Positions 1-8,098 of a DNA stretch of 64,000 nucleotides are shown here, piece by piece; positions within the stretch are counted from its first letter, which is position 1, and every line of letters starts with the position of its first letter. The position numbers were made by a program, and so were the translations under genes. Source of the DNA: Sphaerisporangium viridialbum. Lineage in GTDB: Bacteria > Actinomycetota > Actinomycetes > Streptosporangiales > Streptosporangiaceae. Location of the stretch: contig NZ_CP187232.1 in NCBI RefSeq assembly GCF_049674955.1, positions 6,758,001-6,822,000 of the forward strand, read 5' to 3'. The notes beneath the pieces were generated by a model that was not told the origin of the DNA, made no database searches, and saw only the letters and a program-made list of their open reading frames with translations.

Positions 1-642
1 CTCCGCCTCCGGCTCGACCGGACCTCCTGGGAGAACCTCTTCCTCGCGGTGAGGTCCGGCAAGGACCACGTGGGCTTCTCCAACATCACCGTGACCGAGG
101 AGCGCAAGGACATCTACGACTTCGCGACCTACCGCGTCGACCAGCTCGCCTGGGAGACCGGCAAGGACAGCAAGCTGACGCGCATCGAGCAGCCCTCGGA
201 CATCGCGGGGCTGAAGGTGGCGGTCGGCTCGGGCACCAACCAGGAGAAGATCCTGCTGGAGTGGGACGAGCGGAACAAGAAGGCGGGCCTGAAGCCGATC
301 GAGGTCCAGTACTACCAGCGCCCGGCGGACTACTACCTGGCGCTGAAGTCCGGCCGCATCGACGTCTACCTCGGCCCCAACCCCACCTCGGCCTACCACT
401 CGGCCGTCAGCGGCGACACCAAGATCGCCGGAACGCTGTCCGGCGGCGGCGAGAGCGTCCAAGGGCTCATCGCGGCCATGACGCAGAAGGGGAACGGGCT
501 GGTCCAGCCGGTGAGTGACGCCCTGAACACGGTAATCGAGAACGGGAAGTACGCCGAGGTGCTCAAGCGTTGGGGCCTGTCGAACGAAGCCATCCCGGCG
601 TCACAGGTCAACCCCCCGGGCCTGCCGCGCCAGAAGAAGTGA
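1..642 (+). CDS. Extracellular solute-binding protein, family 3 (5' truncated by window edge)
   Basis: The reading frame is open from base 1, so the N-terminus, lipobox and start lie outside the window. About 213 residues are visible. They show the C-terminal lobe of a periplasmic-binding-protein fold for polar amino acids: a hinge stretch reading ITVTEERKDIYDFATY, then IAGLKVAVGSGTNQEKIL (start of lobe 2), then a stretch with SGRIDVYLGPNPTSAY, and a final helix ending KRWGLSNEAIP. These are typical of the SBP_bac_3 family, which delivers an amino acid or similar ligand to an ABC importer outside the membrane. No permease or ATPase gene follows, so its partners would lie to the left. The stop codon overlaps a possible GTG start of the next gene, suggesting co-transcription. 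The ligand cannot be told from this fragment. Confidence 0.85.
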   Translation, partial: LRLRLDRTSWENLFLAVRSGKDHVGFSNITVTEERKDIYDFATYRVDQLAWETGKDSKLTRIEQPSDIAGLKVAVGSGTNQEKILLEWDERNKKAGLKPIEVQYYQRPADYYLALKSGRIDVYLGPNPTSAYHSAVSGDTKIAGTLSGGGESVQGLIAAMTQKGNGLVQPVSDALNTVIENGKYAEVLKRWGLSNEAIPASQVNPPGLPRQKK

Positions 643-653
643 GCGAAGGACAC

Positions 654-1190
654 ATGACCGTCGAGTCCATCGAGGTGCGTCAAGTGGAGGTCCGCGATCC
701 TGCGGCCGAGCCGCTGCTGCGCGACCTCCACCTTGAGTACCACAGCCGGTACGGGCCGAACGAGGAGCTCAGCCGGTACGCCGACGAGGAGTTCTCCCCG
801 CCTGACGGCGCCTTCCTGATCCTGGTGGAGGACGGGGAGACGGTCGCCGGGGGCGCGTTCCGCCGCCACGACCAGACGACGGCCGAGCTCAAACGCATCT
901 GGACCCACCCCGCCCACCGCAGGCGGGGCCTCGGGCTGGTCGTCGTCCGCGAGCTGGAGCGGGAGGCCGTACGCCGGGGGTACCGGCGGATCCACCTCAC
1001 CACCGGCCCCCGCCAGCCGGAGGCCGCCCGGCTGTACCTGGCGGCCGGATACCGGCCGCTGTTCGACCTCGACGCCGATCCGGAGACGATCGGGCCGCTG
1101 CCCTTCGAGAAGCTCCTCGAAGGGCCCGCCCCCTGCGAGACGGCCGCGAGCGGCTACGACGTCCGGGCGGCGGAGGTCCAGGAGGCGTAG
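654..1190 (+). CDS. GNAT family N-acetyltransferase
   Basis: A 178-residue protein with the acetyl-CoA pocket of GNAT enzymes: the beta4-alpha3 motif HRRRGLGLVVVRELE (Q/RxxGxG/A type) near residues 87-101, and the C-terminal NQPEAARLYLAAGYRP-like strand-helix (here PRQPEAARLYLAAGY). It should transfer an acetyl group to an amine of a small molecule or protein; the substrate is unknown. I chose ATG at 654 with AGGA just upstream; a GTG at 639 in the same frame overlaps the upstream stop and would add five residues. The gene follows the solute-binding protein with almost no gap, so it is probably the last gene of that unit. Its 3' end runs 37 bp into the convergent ABC transporter gene. Confidence 0.85.
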   Translation: MTVESIEVRQVEVRDPAAEPLLRDLHLEYHSRYGPNEELSRYADEEFSPPDGAFLILVEDGETVAGGAFRRHDQTTAELKRIWTHPAHRRRGLGLVVVRELEREAVRRGYRRIHLTTGPRQPEAARLYLAAGYRPLFDLDADPETIGPLPFEKLLEGPAPCETAASGYDVRAAEVQEA

Positions 1191-2956
1191 AGGTCGGCGT
1201 ACACGCCGTCCTGCCGCACCAGCTCGGCGTGCGGCCCGCGCTGGACGATGCGGCCGTGCTCGAACACCAGCACCTCGTCCGCCGCCTCGGCGGTGGACAG
1301 GCGGTGGGCGATCGACACGGCCGTACGGCCGCGGGTGACCCCGTCGAGTGCCCGCGCGATCCGCACCTCGGTGGCGGGGTCCACGGCGGAGGTCGCCTCG
1401 TCGAGCAGCAGCAGGTCGGGGTCGGCCAGGTAGGCCCTGGCCAGTGCGACGAGCTGGCGCTCCCCCGCCGACAGCGACTCGCCGCGCTGGCCCACCGCGG
1501 TGGACAGCCCCGCGGGAAGGCCCTCCAGCCAGTCGGTCAGCCCCAGCTCGGTCATGGCCAGGTCGATGTCCGCGTCGGTGGCCGAGGGGCGGCCGTAGCG
1601 GATGTTGTCCGCGAGCGAGCCGTTGAACAGGAACCCGTCCTGCGGCACCATGACGATCCGCTCCCTGAGCGAGGAGAACCGCACCTTGCGCAGGTCCACG
1701 CCGTCCACCAGCACGCGGCCCGCGGTCGGGTCCATGAGGCGGGTGAGCAGCTTGGCGAAGGTCGTCTTGCCCGAGCCGGTCTCGCCGACGACCGCGACCC
1801 GGGTGCGGGGCTCGATGTCCACCGAGACCTCGTGCAGCACGGGAGGGCCGTCGGGGTAGGCGAAGCCCACGTCCTGGAAGGAGACCGTGATGGACCCGCG
1901 CGGCAGGGTCACCCCGCCCACCGGGTCGGCCACGTCCGCGGGCGTGTCGAGCACGCCGAGCACCCGCCGCCACCCGGCGACGGCGTTCTGCGCGTCGTTG
2001 AGCACCTCGGTCGCGGTCTGCAGGGGGCTGATGAAGAGCGTGATGAGGAACAGGAACGCGACCAGGCGCCCGGCCGAGATCGTGCCGCCGATGCCGAGCT
2101 CGACCCCGAGCAGCACCACCCCGGCGACCGCGACCGCCCCCACCAGCTCGGTGATCGGGAAGGTGAACGCGACGATCTTCTGGGCCCGGGTCTGGGCGTT
2201 GCGCTGGGCGTTGACGGCCTCGTCGATGCGCCGCGCGGTGCGCTCCTCCGAGCCGTACGCGCGGATCACCGCGCTGCCGACCACGGACTCGCTGACCGCG
2301 GCCAGCATGTCGCCGGTGCGCTCGCGCACCTGGGTGTAGGCGCCGGCCACCCAGCGCTGGAACCTCGGCAGCACGATGACCATCGGCAGGAAGCAGGCCC
2401 AGACGACCAGCGCGAGCTGCCAGGAGTAGAACGCCATCAGCACGCTGGCGATGATCAGCTGACCGACCGAGATGATGACCATGAGGCCACCCCACTGCAT
2501 GAACGTGCTGATCTGGTCCACGTCGCTGGTGACCCGGGAGACCAGCGCGCCGCGCCGCTCGGTGTTCTGCGTGAGCACCGACAGGTCGTGGACGTGCCGG
2601 AACCCCTTGCCGCGCAGCGAGGCGAGCCCCGACTCGGTCGAGCGGTAGAGGCGTACGTTCATGAGGTAGCCGCACAGAGCCGTCAGCGTCACCGCGACGG
2701 CGCACAGCAGCACGGCGTTCCTGATGAACGCCACGTCCGGCGTCGCATTCTTCAGCCCTCGGTCGATGACCTGCTGAACGGCGATGGGGACGATCACCTT
2801 GCCGAGCGTGGCGAGCACCGCCAGCACCAGCGTCACCGGGAGGCCGACGCGGAACTCCGGCGACAGCGTGAGGCCATGCCGCAACGTCCCGAGAGCCGAG
2901 CGCTGCTCCACGCTCAGCGACGTCGTCATGCCACGTTCTTCGACCCGCGACGTCAT
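1154..2956 (-). CDS. ABC exporter half-transporter, subunit B (canonical ATP site)
   Basis: A 600-residue fused membrane-ATPase half transporter of the multidrug/lipid exporter type. Six membrane segments occupy roughly residues 30-330, followed by a nucleotide-binding domain. Walker A is GETGSGKTT, Walker B is LLLLDEATSAVD with the catalytic Glu present, and the switch His is in SIAHRLST. The signature loop is LSAGE rather than LSGGQ. ATG at 2956 overlaps the stop of the upstream half transporter (ATGA), so the two are translationally coupled and almost certainly form a heterodimer in the plasma membrane. Together with the neighbour's changes, one of the two ATP sites is predicted to hydrolyse and the other only to bind. 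The transported substrate is unknown. The 3' end overlaps the convergent acetyltransferase gene. Confidence 0.93.
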   Translation of the reverse strand: MTSRVEERGMTTSLSVEQRSALGTLRHGLTLSPEFRVGLPVTLVLAVLATLGKVIVPIAVQQVIDRGLKNATPDVAFIRNAVLLCAVAVTLTALCGYLMNVRLYRSTESGLASLRGKGFRHVHDLSVLTQNTERRGALVSRVTSDVDQISTFMQWGGLMVIISVGQLIIASVLMAFYSWQLALVVWACFLPMVIVLPRFQRWVAGAYTQVRERTGDMLAAVSESVVGSAVIRAYGSEERTARRIDEAVNAQRNAQTRAQKIVAFTFPITELVGAVAVAGVVLLGVELGIGGTISAGRLVAFLFLITLFISPLQTATEVLNDAQNAVAGWRRVLGVLDTPADVADPVGGVTLPRGSITVSFQDVGFAYPDGPPVLHEVSVDIEPRTRVAVVGETGSGKTTFAKLLTRLMDPTAGRVLVDGVDLRKVRFSSLRERIVMVPQDGFLFNGSLADNIRYGRPSATDADIDLAMTELGLTDWLEGLPAGLSTAVGQRGESLSAGERQLVALARAYLADPDLLLLDEATSAVDPATEVRIARALDGVTRGRTAVSIAHRLSTAEAADEVLVFEHGRIVQRGPHAELVRQDGVYADLYASWTSAARTS

Positions 2957-4776
2957 GCCACGATCCCCTCGTCGGCGTCGAGCGCCGCGCGCTCGGATTC
3001 CGCACGTTCGTAGGCGGTGACGAGGTTGCGGTATCCCTCGCACCGGGCGAGCAGCACGTCGTGCGGGCCCCGGTCGGCGACCCTGCCGTGCTCCAGGTAG
3101 ACGACCTCGTCCGCCAGCGCGATCGTCGCCATGCGGTAGGCGACGACGATCACCGTGGACTCCGGCGAGCCCTCCCGCAGGCCGTACAGGATGCGGCCCT
3201 CCACCTGCGCGTCCACGCTGGAGGTGGCGTCGTCCAGGATGAGCAGGCGAGGGGTCCTGACCAGGGCCCTCGCCAGCGCCAGCCGCTGCCGCTGTCCGCC
3301 GGACAGCGTGGCGCCGCGCTCGCCGACCCGGGTGTCCAGGTTCTTCGGCAGGGCGCTCACGAACCCCTCCGCCTGGGCCAGGCGCAGCGCCGCCCAGATC
3401 CTCTCGTCCGGTACGGGCTCGCCCGCCTCCGTCCCGAGGGTCAGGTTGCCGCGCACGGTGTCGTCGAACAGGAAGGTCTGCTGCGGGACCAGGGACGCTG
3501 CCGTGCTCACCTCGCCCTTCGCGACCTCGCGCAGGTCGGTGCCGTCGAGGAGCACCTGGCCATGGTCGGGGTCGATCAGCCGGACGAGGAGCTGGGTCAG
3601 CGTGGACTTGCCCGAGCCGGTCGGGCCGACGATCGCGACGGTGCGGCCCGGCCTGACCTGGAAGTCGACCCCCGACAGCACCGGCGCGTCCGCGGAGTAG
3701 CCGTAGGTCAGGCCGCGCACCTCCAGCCGGGCGGGGCCCTCCGCGGCCAGGCGGGCGGCGCCGTACTCCATCGAGCCGGACGCCTTCAGCACGTCCTGCA
3801 CCCGAGTCCAGCCGACGACGCTGCGCGGCATCTCGGCGAGCACCCAGCCGAGCGCGCGGATCGGGAACGCCAGCAGCGTGAACAGGTAGGACACCTGGAT
3901 CAGATCGCCCGAGGAGACGTCCCCGGCTGCGAGCCGGATCGAGCCGAACAGCAGCACCGCGAGCACGCCCAGCGTCGGCAGCGCCTCCAGCAGCGGGTCG
4001 AAGAGCCCGCGGATGCGGCCCACGGCGATGTTGGCGTCGCGAAGCTCGTCCGCCTTGGCCTGGAAGCGGACGGCCTCGGCGTCCTCCCTGCCGAGGGTCT
4101 TGACGACCAGCGCCCCGTCGAAGCTCTCGTGCGCGATCTCGCTGACCTCGGCGCGGAGCTGCTGCGCGCGCATCGCGAGGGGCGATAGCCGGCGCTGGTA
4201 GACGAGGTTCAGCACCGCGATAGCCGGAAATATCAGGAAACCGACGAGGGCGAGCATCGGGTCCACGAGCAGGATGGCGACGGCGGCGGTGACCAGCATG
4301 ACCACCACGCCGACGGCCATGGGCAGCGGGGCCAGCGGGGCCCAGGCCGCCTCGGCGTCGGAGCTGGCGTTGGACAGCAACTGGCCGGTCGGGTGGCGGT
4401 GGTGCCAGGCGAGCGGCAGCCGCAGGTACTGCCGGGTGACCTCGCGGCGTGACCGGGCCTGCATGCGGTACTGCATGATGCCGGCGAGCACCCTGCGGCC
4501 GATCACGCCCGCCGCCTTCAGCACCGCGACGCCCACGATCAGCAGCGCCGCGGTGACGAGCGTGCCCGTGGTGGTGCGCCCGTCGCGGAAGGCGGGCAGG
4601 ACGGCGTTCTCCGTGGCCCAGCCCAGCGCCCACGAGGAGCCGACGGTCATGACCCCGTAGACGGAGCTCGCCAGGACCGCGCCGGTGAAAATGCGGGGCT
4701 CGGTGCGGATGGCGTGCCCGACGACACGCAGTCCCTGGCGCATGACAGTCGGACTGTGCTGGCGCTCGCTCGGCAC
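2953..4776 (-). CDS. ABC exporter half-transporter, subunit A (degenerate ATP site)
   Basis: About 607 residues: six membrane segments, then an ATPase domain with Walker A GPTGSGKST and an intact LSGGQ signature. Two catalytic positions are altered: Walker B reads LLILDDATSS (Asp where the catalytic Glu should be) and the switch region reads VVAYRMATI (Tyr where His is expected). This is the pattern of the non-catalytic partner in heterodimeric exporters such as BmrCD and TM287/288. I chose GTG at 4776, preceded by GAGAGG at good spacing; an ATG at 4863 or GTG at 4887 would give an N-terminal extension that resembles no family. The divergent gene begins at 4937, so the promoters of both units lie in between. 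Confidence 0.9.
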   Translation of the reverse strand: MPSERQHSPTVMRQGLRVVGHAIRTEPRIFTGAVLASSVYGVMTVGSSWALGWATENAVLPAFRDGRTTTGTLVTAALLIVGVAVLKAAGVIGRRVLAGIMQYRMQARSRREVTRQYLRLPLAWHHRHPTGQLLSNASSDAEAAWAPLAPLPMAVGVVVMLVTAAVAILLVDPMLALVGFLIFPAIAVLNLVYQRRLSPLAMRAQQLRAEVSEIAHESFDGALVVKTLGREDAEAVRFQAKADELRDANIAVGRIRGLFDPLLEALPTLGVLAVLLFGSIRLAAGDVSSGDLIQVSYLFTLLAFPIRALGWVLAEMPRSVVGWTRVQDVLKASGSMEYGAARLAAEGPARLEVRGLTYGYSADAPVLSGVDFQVRPGRTVAIVGPTGSGKSTLTQLLVRLIDPDHGQVLLDGTDLREVAKGEVSTAASLVPQQTFLFDDTVRGNLTLGTEAGEPVPDERIWAALRLAQAEGFVSALPKNLDTRVGERGATLSGGQRQRLALARALVRTPRLLILDDATSSVDAQVEGRILYGLREGSPESTVIVVAYRMATIALADEVVYLEHGRVADRGPHDVLLARCEGYRNLVTAYERAESERAALDADEGIVA

Positions 4777-4936
4777 GCGGGGGATCCTCTCGACGGGGAC
4801 TATGCCTGATGAGGGCCTGTCTGATGGCGGGACGCGGGGAACGTCCGCCTCAATCCCTATCATCCGCCGCAACCGGTTTATTCCCACCCCTATGGTGGCC
4901 GATCAGCCCCGAACCCCTCCTTGTAAGGTGATCAGG

Positions 4937-5572
4937 GTGACGCACGCACGCGCCGAGCGCGAAGCACTCAGTGATCTTCTCGACCGTCTGGGCCCCGAGG
5001 CACCGACGCTGTGCGAGGGGTGGACGACCGCCGACCTCGCCGCCCACCTCGTCGTCCGCGAGCGCCGTCTCGACGCCGCGGGGGGCATCGCGATCAAGCC
5101 CCTGGCGGGCTACACCGAGTCCGTGCAGAACAAGGTCAAGAACGGCAAGGCCTACCGCGAGCTCGTCGACGACGTGCGCCAGGGCCCGCCGCGGTGGTCG
5201 CCCTACGGCCTGATCCCGGGCCTGGACGCGGTGGTCAACACGCTGGAGTTCTTCGTCCACCACGAGGACGTCCGGCGGGCGCAGCCCGGCTGGGAGCCCC
5301 GCGAGCTGCCCGCCGACCTGGTGGAGATGATCTGGAAGCGGGTCTCGGGAGGCGCGCGGCTGATGCTCCGCAAGTCGCCCGTCGGCGTGGTGCTCCGCCG
5401 TACCGACGGCCGGAAGGCCGGGGGCAAGATGGCCGAGCCGCACGTCATCGTGACCGGCGAGCCGGCCGAGCTCCTGCTGTTCGCCTTCGGCCGCCAGGAG
5501 CACGCCCGGGTGACCTACGAGGGCGACGAGGCCTCGATCGATCGGCTGCGCGGCGCTCAGCTCGGCCTCTGA
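4937..5572 (+). CDS. TIGR03085-like / maleylpyruvate isomerase N-terminal-fold protein
   Basis: A 211-residue cytoplasmic protein. The start of the mature sequence, with LCEGWTTADLAAHLVVRERRLD at about residues 25-47, resembles the DinB/MDMPI four-helix bundle in which His residues bind a metal. A second His-rich stretch, FFVHHEDVRRAQPGWEPREL, lies near residues 98-117 and is a hallmark of the actinobacterial TIGR03085 group. Members are often discussed as thiol (mycothiol)-dependent or metal-binding proteins but the reaction is not known. GTG at 4937 has AAGG eight bases upstream; an in-frame GTG at 4928 is an alternative. It is divergent from the ABC exporter and followed by a strong hairpin, so it is likely a single-gene transcript. 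Confidence 0.78.
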   Translation: MTHARAEREALSDLLDRLGPEAPTLCEGWTTADLAAHLVVRERRLDAAGGIAIKPLAGYTESVQNKVKNGKAYRELVDDVRQGPPRWSPYGLIPGLDAVVNTLEFFVHHEDVRRAQPGWEPRELPADLVEMIWKRVSGGARLMLRKSPVGVVLRRTDGRKAGGKMAEPHVIVTGEPAELLLFAFGRQEHARVTYEGDEASIDRLRGAQLGL

Positions 5573-5625
5573 CACCGGCTCCCCCACGGAAAGGGCGCGG
5601 GGCCTCCCGCCGAGCCGCCGGACCG

Positions 5626-5648
5626 CGCGGAACCCCCGGGGTTCCGCG
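5626..5648 (+). terminator. GC-rich hairpin after the TIGR03085-like gene
   Basis: A perfect inverted repeat, CGCGGAACCC on each side of a three-base loop, begins 54 bases after the stop codon. There is no T-tract, which is usual for hairpin terminators in high-GC actinobacteria. Termination is inferred from position and stem strength only. Confidence 0.5.
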
Positions 5649-5709
5649 TCCGTTGTCGCGTGTATTACGGGCATCCGTTTCATACCGGATGGGACGGTCA
5701 TGTCCTGGC

Positions 5710-5715
5710 TATGAT
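5710..5715 (+). promoter_or_regulatory. Candidate -10 box upstream of the 53-residue membrane protein
   Basis: TATGAT lies 92 bases before the ATG at 5807. A small inverted repeat CATCCG (5672-5677) / CGGATG (5686-5691) sits just upstream in the region where a -35 element or operator would lie. No convincing TTGACA-like -35 is visible, so this is tentative. Confidence 0.3.
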
Positions 5716-5806
5716 CATCCCCGGGCCACCACGTGACCGATTCCGGAGATCGGCCACTCCGCGCCTCGGGTAGGACCACGTCACCGGAACCATGGGAGGC
5801 AATCCG

Positions 5807-5968
5807 ATGAAGACCAAGAAGGTACTGCTGTACCTCGTCATCGCCTTCACGGTCTTCTACATGTACTCCCGGCCCGCCGAGGCGGCGACCGCGGTCAAGG
5901 GCATGTTCAACGGGATCAGCTCGGGCGCGGGACAGCTGGCGATGTTCTTCTCCAAGCTGTTCAACTGA
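5807..5968 (+). CDS. Small single-span membrane protein, 53 residues
   Basis: ATG at 5807 is preceded by GGGAGG seven bases upstream, a strong ribosome-binding site, in a stretch with no competing ORF. The peptide starts MKTKK, has a hydrophobic segment VLLYLVIAFTVFYMY (residues 6-20), then SRPAEAATAVKGMFNG and an amphipathic C-terminal tail ending FFSKLFN. The charge pattern suggests either a membrane-anchored peptide or a signal sequence with cleavage after AEA. I recognise no named family. It is monocistronic between two hairpin or repeat-rich regions. The strong start signals make a real gene likely despite its size. Confidence 0.7.
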   Translation: MKTKKVLLYLVIAFTVFYMYSRPAEAATAVKGMFNGISSGAGQLAMFFSKLFN

Positions 5969-6070
5969 GGACCTGAGCGGCCCTCTCCCTTCGGCCGAGC
6001 ACCTGAGGCGTCGGCGGCGTGGGCGGCACTCCCCTGAGCCGGCCCGGGGCGGCGCCGGTCCAGATCCCGG

Positions 6071-7186
6071 TCAGGCGTCCTTCTTCTTCAGCGGGACCAG
6101 GCACAGCACGTAGCCCATGGCGCCCGACTTGGGACCCTCCCAGTACGCCGTGGTGACGTCCTTGTCGTGGCACATGCTGAGGCTCGTGTCGGCGTTGAAC
6201 TGCGCCTCGGTCTTGCCGTTGACCTTCCTGGCGACCTTCCACTCGACCGTGGCGTCCTTGCAGTCGACGACCTTCAGGCTGTCCTTGTCCTGCCCGGCCA
6301 TGCAGTCGCCCACGTGGGCGATGCGGGGAGCGCCGGTGACCTGGTCGCCGACCGCGCCCACACCCTCCCGGACCGCGAAGACCCCGCCGATCTTGATGAC
6401 GGCGATGACCAGGAAGATGCCCACCGCGCCGAGCGCACCCGCGATCTTGCCGCCCCGCTTCTTCCTGGCGGCGGGCGGCTGGCCGGGCTGCCACTGGGCT
6501 CCGCCGGGCTGCTGGGCGAAGGGGTCCTTGCCCGCGTTGGAGCCGGGCTGCTGCTGGTACGGGTCCTGCCAGGCCTGCTGGGGAGGCGGCTGCTGACCGT
6601 ACGCGCCCGGTGCCTGCTGCTGCCCGTAGCCACCCTGCTGTGCCTGCGCCTGGCCGGCGTAGGCGGGCTGCTGCCCGGCGTTGGAGGGCCGGCCGTACGG
6701 ATCCTGGGGCGGGCCCGCGTACGGAGCCTGCTGCTGGTCCTGGGGCTGGCCCGCGTACCCCTGTCCCGCGTACCCCTGACCGGCATGGCCCTGACCGGCA
6801 TGGCCCTGGCCGCTCCCCTGACCCGGGTAGCCGGACCCACCGCTCCCCTGACCCGGGTAACCGGAGCCACCGCCCGGGTAGCCGGAACCGCCGCTCGCCT
6901 GCCCCGGGTAGCCCGAGGCGCCGCCTGCCTGACCCGGATAGCCGGACCCGCCGCTCCCCTGGCCCGGATAGGGCGCCTGCTGCAGGTAGGGATCCTGCGG
7001 CGGGCCACCGTACGGCGCGGCGTCCTGCGGCGCGTACGGCTGCCGCGGGTACTGGGCGTCCTGCTGCCAGGACCCGTCCTGACCGTACTGCCCCTCGCCC
7101 TGGCTGGGCGGGAAGGTGTGGTTCGGATAGCCCTGAGGGGGCTGGTAGGGCGAGCCCGGCTGCTGGGGGGAGGGTGGAGTCGTCAC
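6071..7186 (-). CDS. Repeat-rich membrane-anchored protein, LppU/SCO3897-like
   Basis: 371 residues. The first ~240 are a low-complexity Gln/Pro/Gly/Tyr region with degenerate GSGYPGQ and GQGYAGQ units, which should be disordered and cytoplasmic. One membrane segment follows (about residues 270-295, GAVGIFLVIAVIKIGG). The C-terminal ~75 residues form an outside domain with four Cys, VGDCMAG, VVDCKDA, SMCHDKD and YVLCLVP, which could make two disulfides; this resembles the LppU/SCO3897 family of actinobacterial envelope proteins of unknown role. GTG at 7186 has AAGGA seven to eight bases upstream; the longer ORF from 7273 lacks such a site. It lies 141 bp after hisF on the same strand and is probably transcribed separately. 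Confidence 0.72.
   Translation of the reverse strand: MTTPPSPQQPGSPYQPPQGYPNHTFPPSQGEGQYGQDGSWQQDAQYPRQPYAPQDAAPYGGPPQDPYLQQAPYPGQGSGGSGYPGQAGGASGYPGQASGGSGYPGGGSGYPGQGSGGSGYPGQGSGQGHAGQGHAGQGYAGQGYAGQPQDQQQAPYAGPPQDPYGRPSNAGQQPAYAGQAQAQQGGYGQQQAPGAYGQQPPPQQAWQDPYQQQPGSNAGKDPFAQQPGGAQWQPGQPPAARKKRGGKIAGALGAVGIFLVIAVIKIGGVFAVREGVGAVGDQVTGAPRIAHVGDCMAGQDKDSLKVVDCKDATVEWKVARKVNGKTEAQFNADTSLSMCHDKDVTTAYWEGPKSGAMGYVLCLVPLKKKDA
6755..6965 (-). repeat. Degenerate GYPGQ/GSG coding repeats
   Basis: Short imperfect tandem units of 15-24 bases encode GSGYPGQ, ASGYPGQ and GQGYAGQ blocks within the N-terminal low-complexity part of the LppU-like protein. They are in frame, so length variation between strains would keep the gene open. 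Confidence 0.75.
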
Positions 7187-7327
7187 GGATGATTCCTTGA
7201 GGTCAGCGGCACCGTAAAAGAACCCGCATGACCGTAGCGGATCATGACCCGACTTGCGAAGACATTCCACCATTCGAGCGGGTTTGGACCGGTCCCACTT
7301 CGGGTAAAGAGATCACCCGCCGACGGT

Positions 7328-8098
7328 CTACCGCACGGGGTGGCCGGCCGCGCGCAGGGTCTCCTTGACGTCGGAGATCTTGAGCTGGCCGAAGTGGAAG
7401 ACGCTCGCGGCGAGCACCGCGTCGGCCCCCGCGTCCACGGCCGGCGGGAAGTCGTCGAGCGCGCCCGCCCCGCCGCTCGCGATGACCGGCACGGTCACGG
7501 CCTCGCGCACGGCCCGGATCATCGGAAGGTCGTACCCGCCCTTCGTGCCGTCGCCGTCCATGGAGTTCAGCAGGATCTCGCCCACGCCGAGCTCCTGGCC
7601 GCGCCGCGCCCACTCGACGGCGTCGATGCCCGTGCCCCGGCGGCCGCCGTGCGTCGTCACCTCGAAGCCCGAGGGGGTGGGCGGGCCGTCCACCACGCGC
7701 CGCGCGTCGACCGACAGCACGACGCACTGGGCCCCGAACCTGCGGGACGCCTCGGTCAGCAGCTCGGGGCGCGTGATGGCGGCGGTGTTCAGGGAGACCT
7801 TGTCCGCGCCGGCGCGGAGCAGCCGGTTGACGTCGTCGACCGACCGCACTCCCCCGCCGACGGTCAGCGGGATGAACACCTGCTCGGCCGTGCGGCGGAC
7901 CACGTCGAACATGGTCTCCCGGTCACCGGAGGAGGCGGTGATGTCGAGGAAGGTCAGCTCGTCGGCGCCCTCGGCGTCGTAGCGCCTGGCCAGCTCGACG
8001 GGGTCTCCGGCATCCCTGAGGTTCTCGAAGTTGACGCCCTTGACCACCCGCCCGGCGTCGACGTCCAGGCAGGGGATCACGCGTACCGCGACCGTCAT
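7328..8098 (-). CDS. hisF: Imidazole glycerol phosphate synthase cyclase subunit HisF
   Basis: A 256-residue TIM barrel. With HisH it converts PRFAR plus ammonia from glutamine into imidazole glycerol phosphate and AICAR, the fifth step of histidine synthesis. The two catalytic Asp are visible: VIPCLDVDAGRVVKG near the start (Asp11-type) and VLSVDARRVVDG in the middle (Asp130-type). The phosphate-binding loops TVGGGVRS and IASGGAGALDDF are also present. ATG at 8098 overlaps the stop of priA (ATGA), so translation is coupled. It is the last gene of the histidine unit here; hisG, hisE and hisI are not in the window. Confidence 0.97.
   Translation of the reverse strand: MTVAVRVIPCLDVDAGRVVKGVNFENLRDAGDPVELARRYDAEGADELTFLDITASSGDRETMFDVVRRTAEQVFIPLTVGGGVRSVDDVNRLLRAGADKVSLNTAAITRPELLTEASRRFGAQCVVLSVDARRVVDGPPTPSGFEVTTHGGRRGTGIDAVEWARRGQELGVGEILLNSMDGDGTKGGYDLPMIRAVREAVTVPVIASGGAGALDDFPPAVDAGADAVLAASVFHFGQLKISDVKETLRAAGHPVR

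Noticed and set aside
393..4633. Very long antisense frames opposite the ABC genes, including an 870-codon and a 594-codon frame
   Set aside because: They are Arg/Ala/Gly/Pro-rich with no family motifs and lie opposite clearly real genes; this is the usual effect of high GC on stop-codon frequency.
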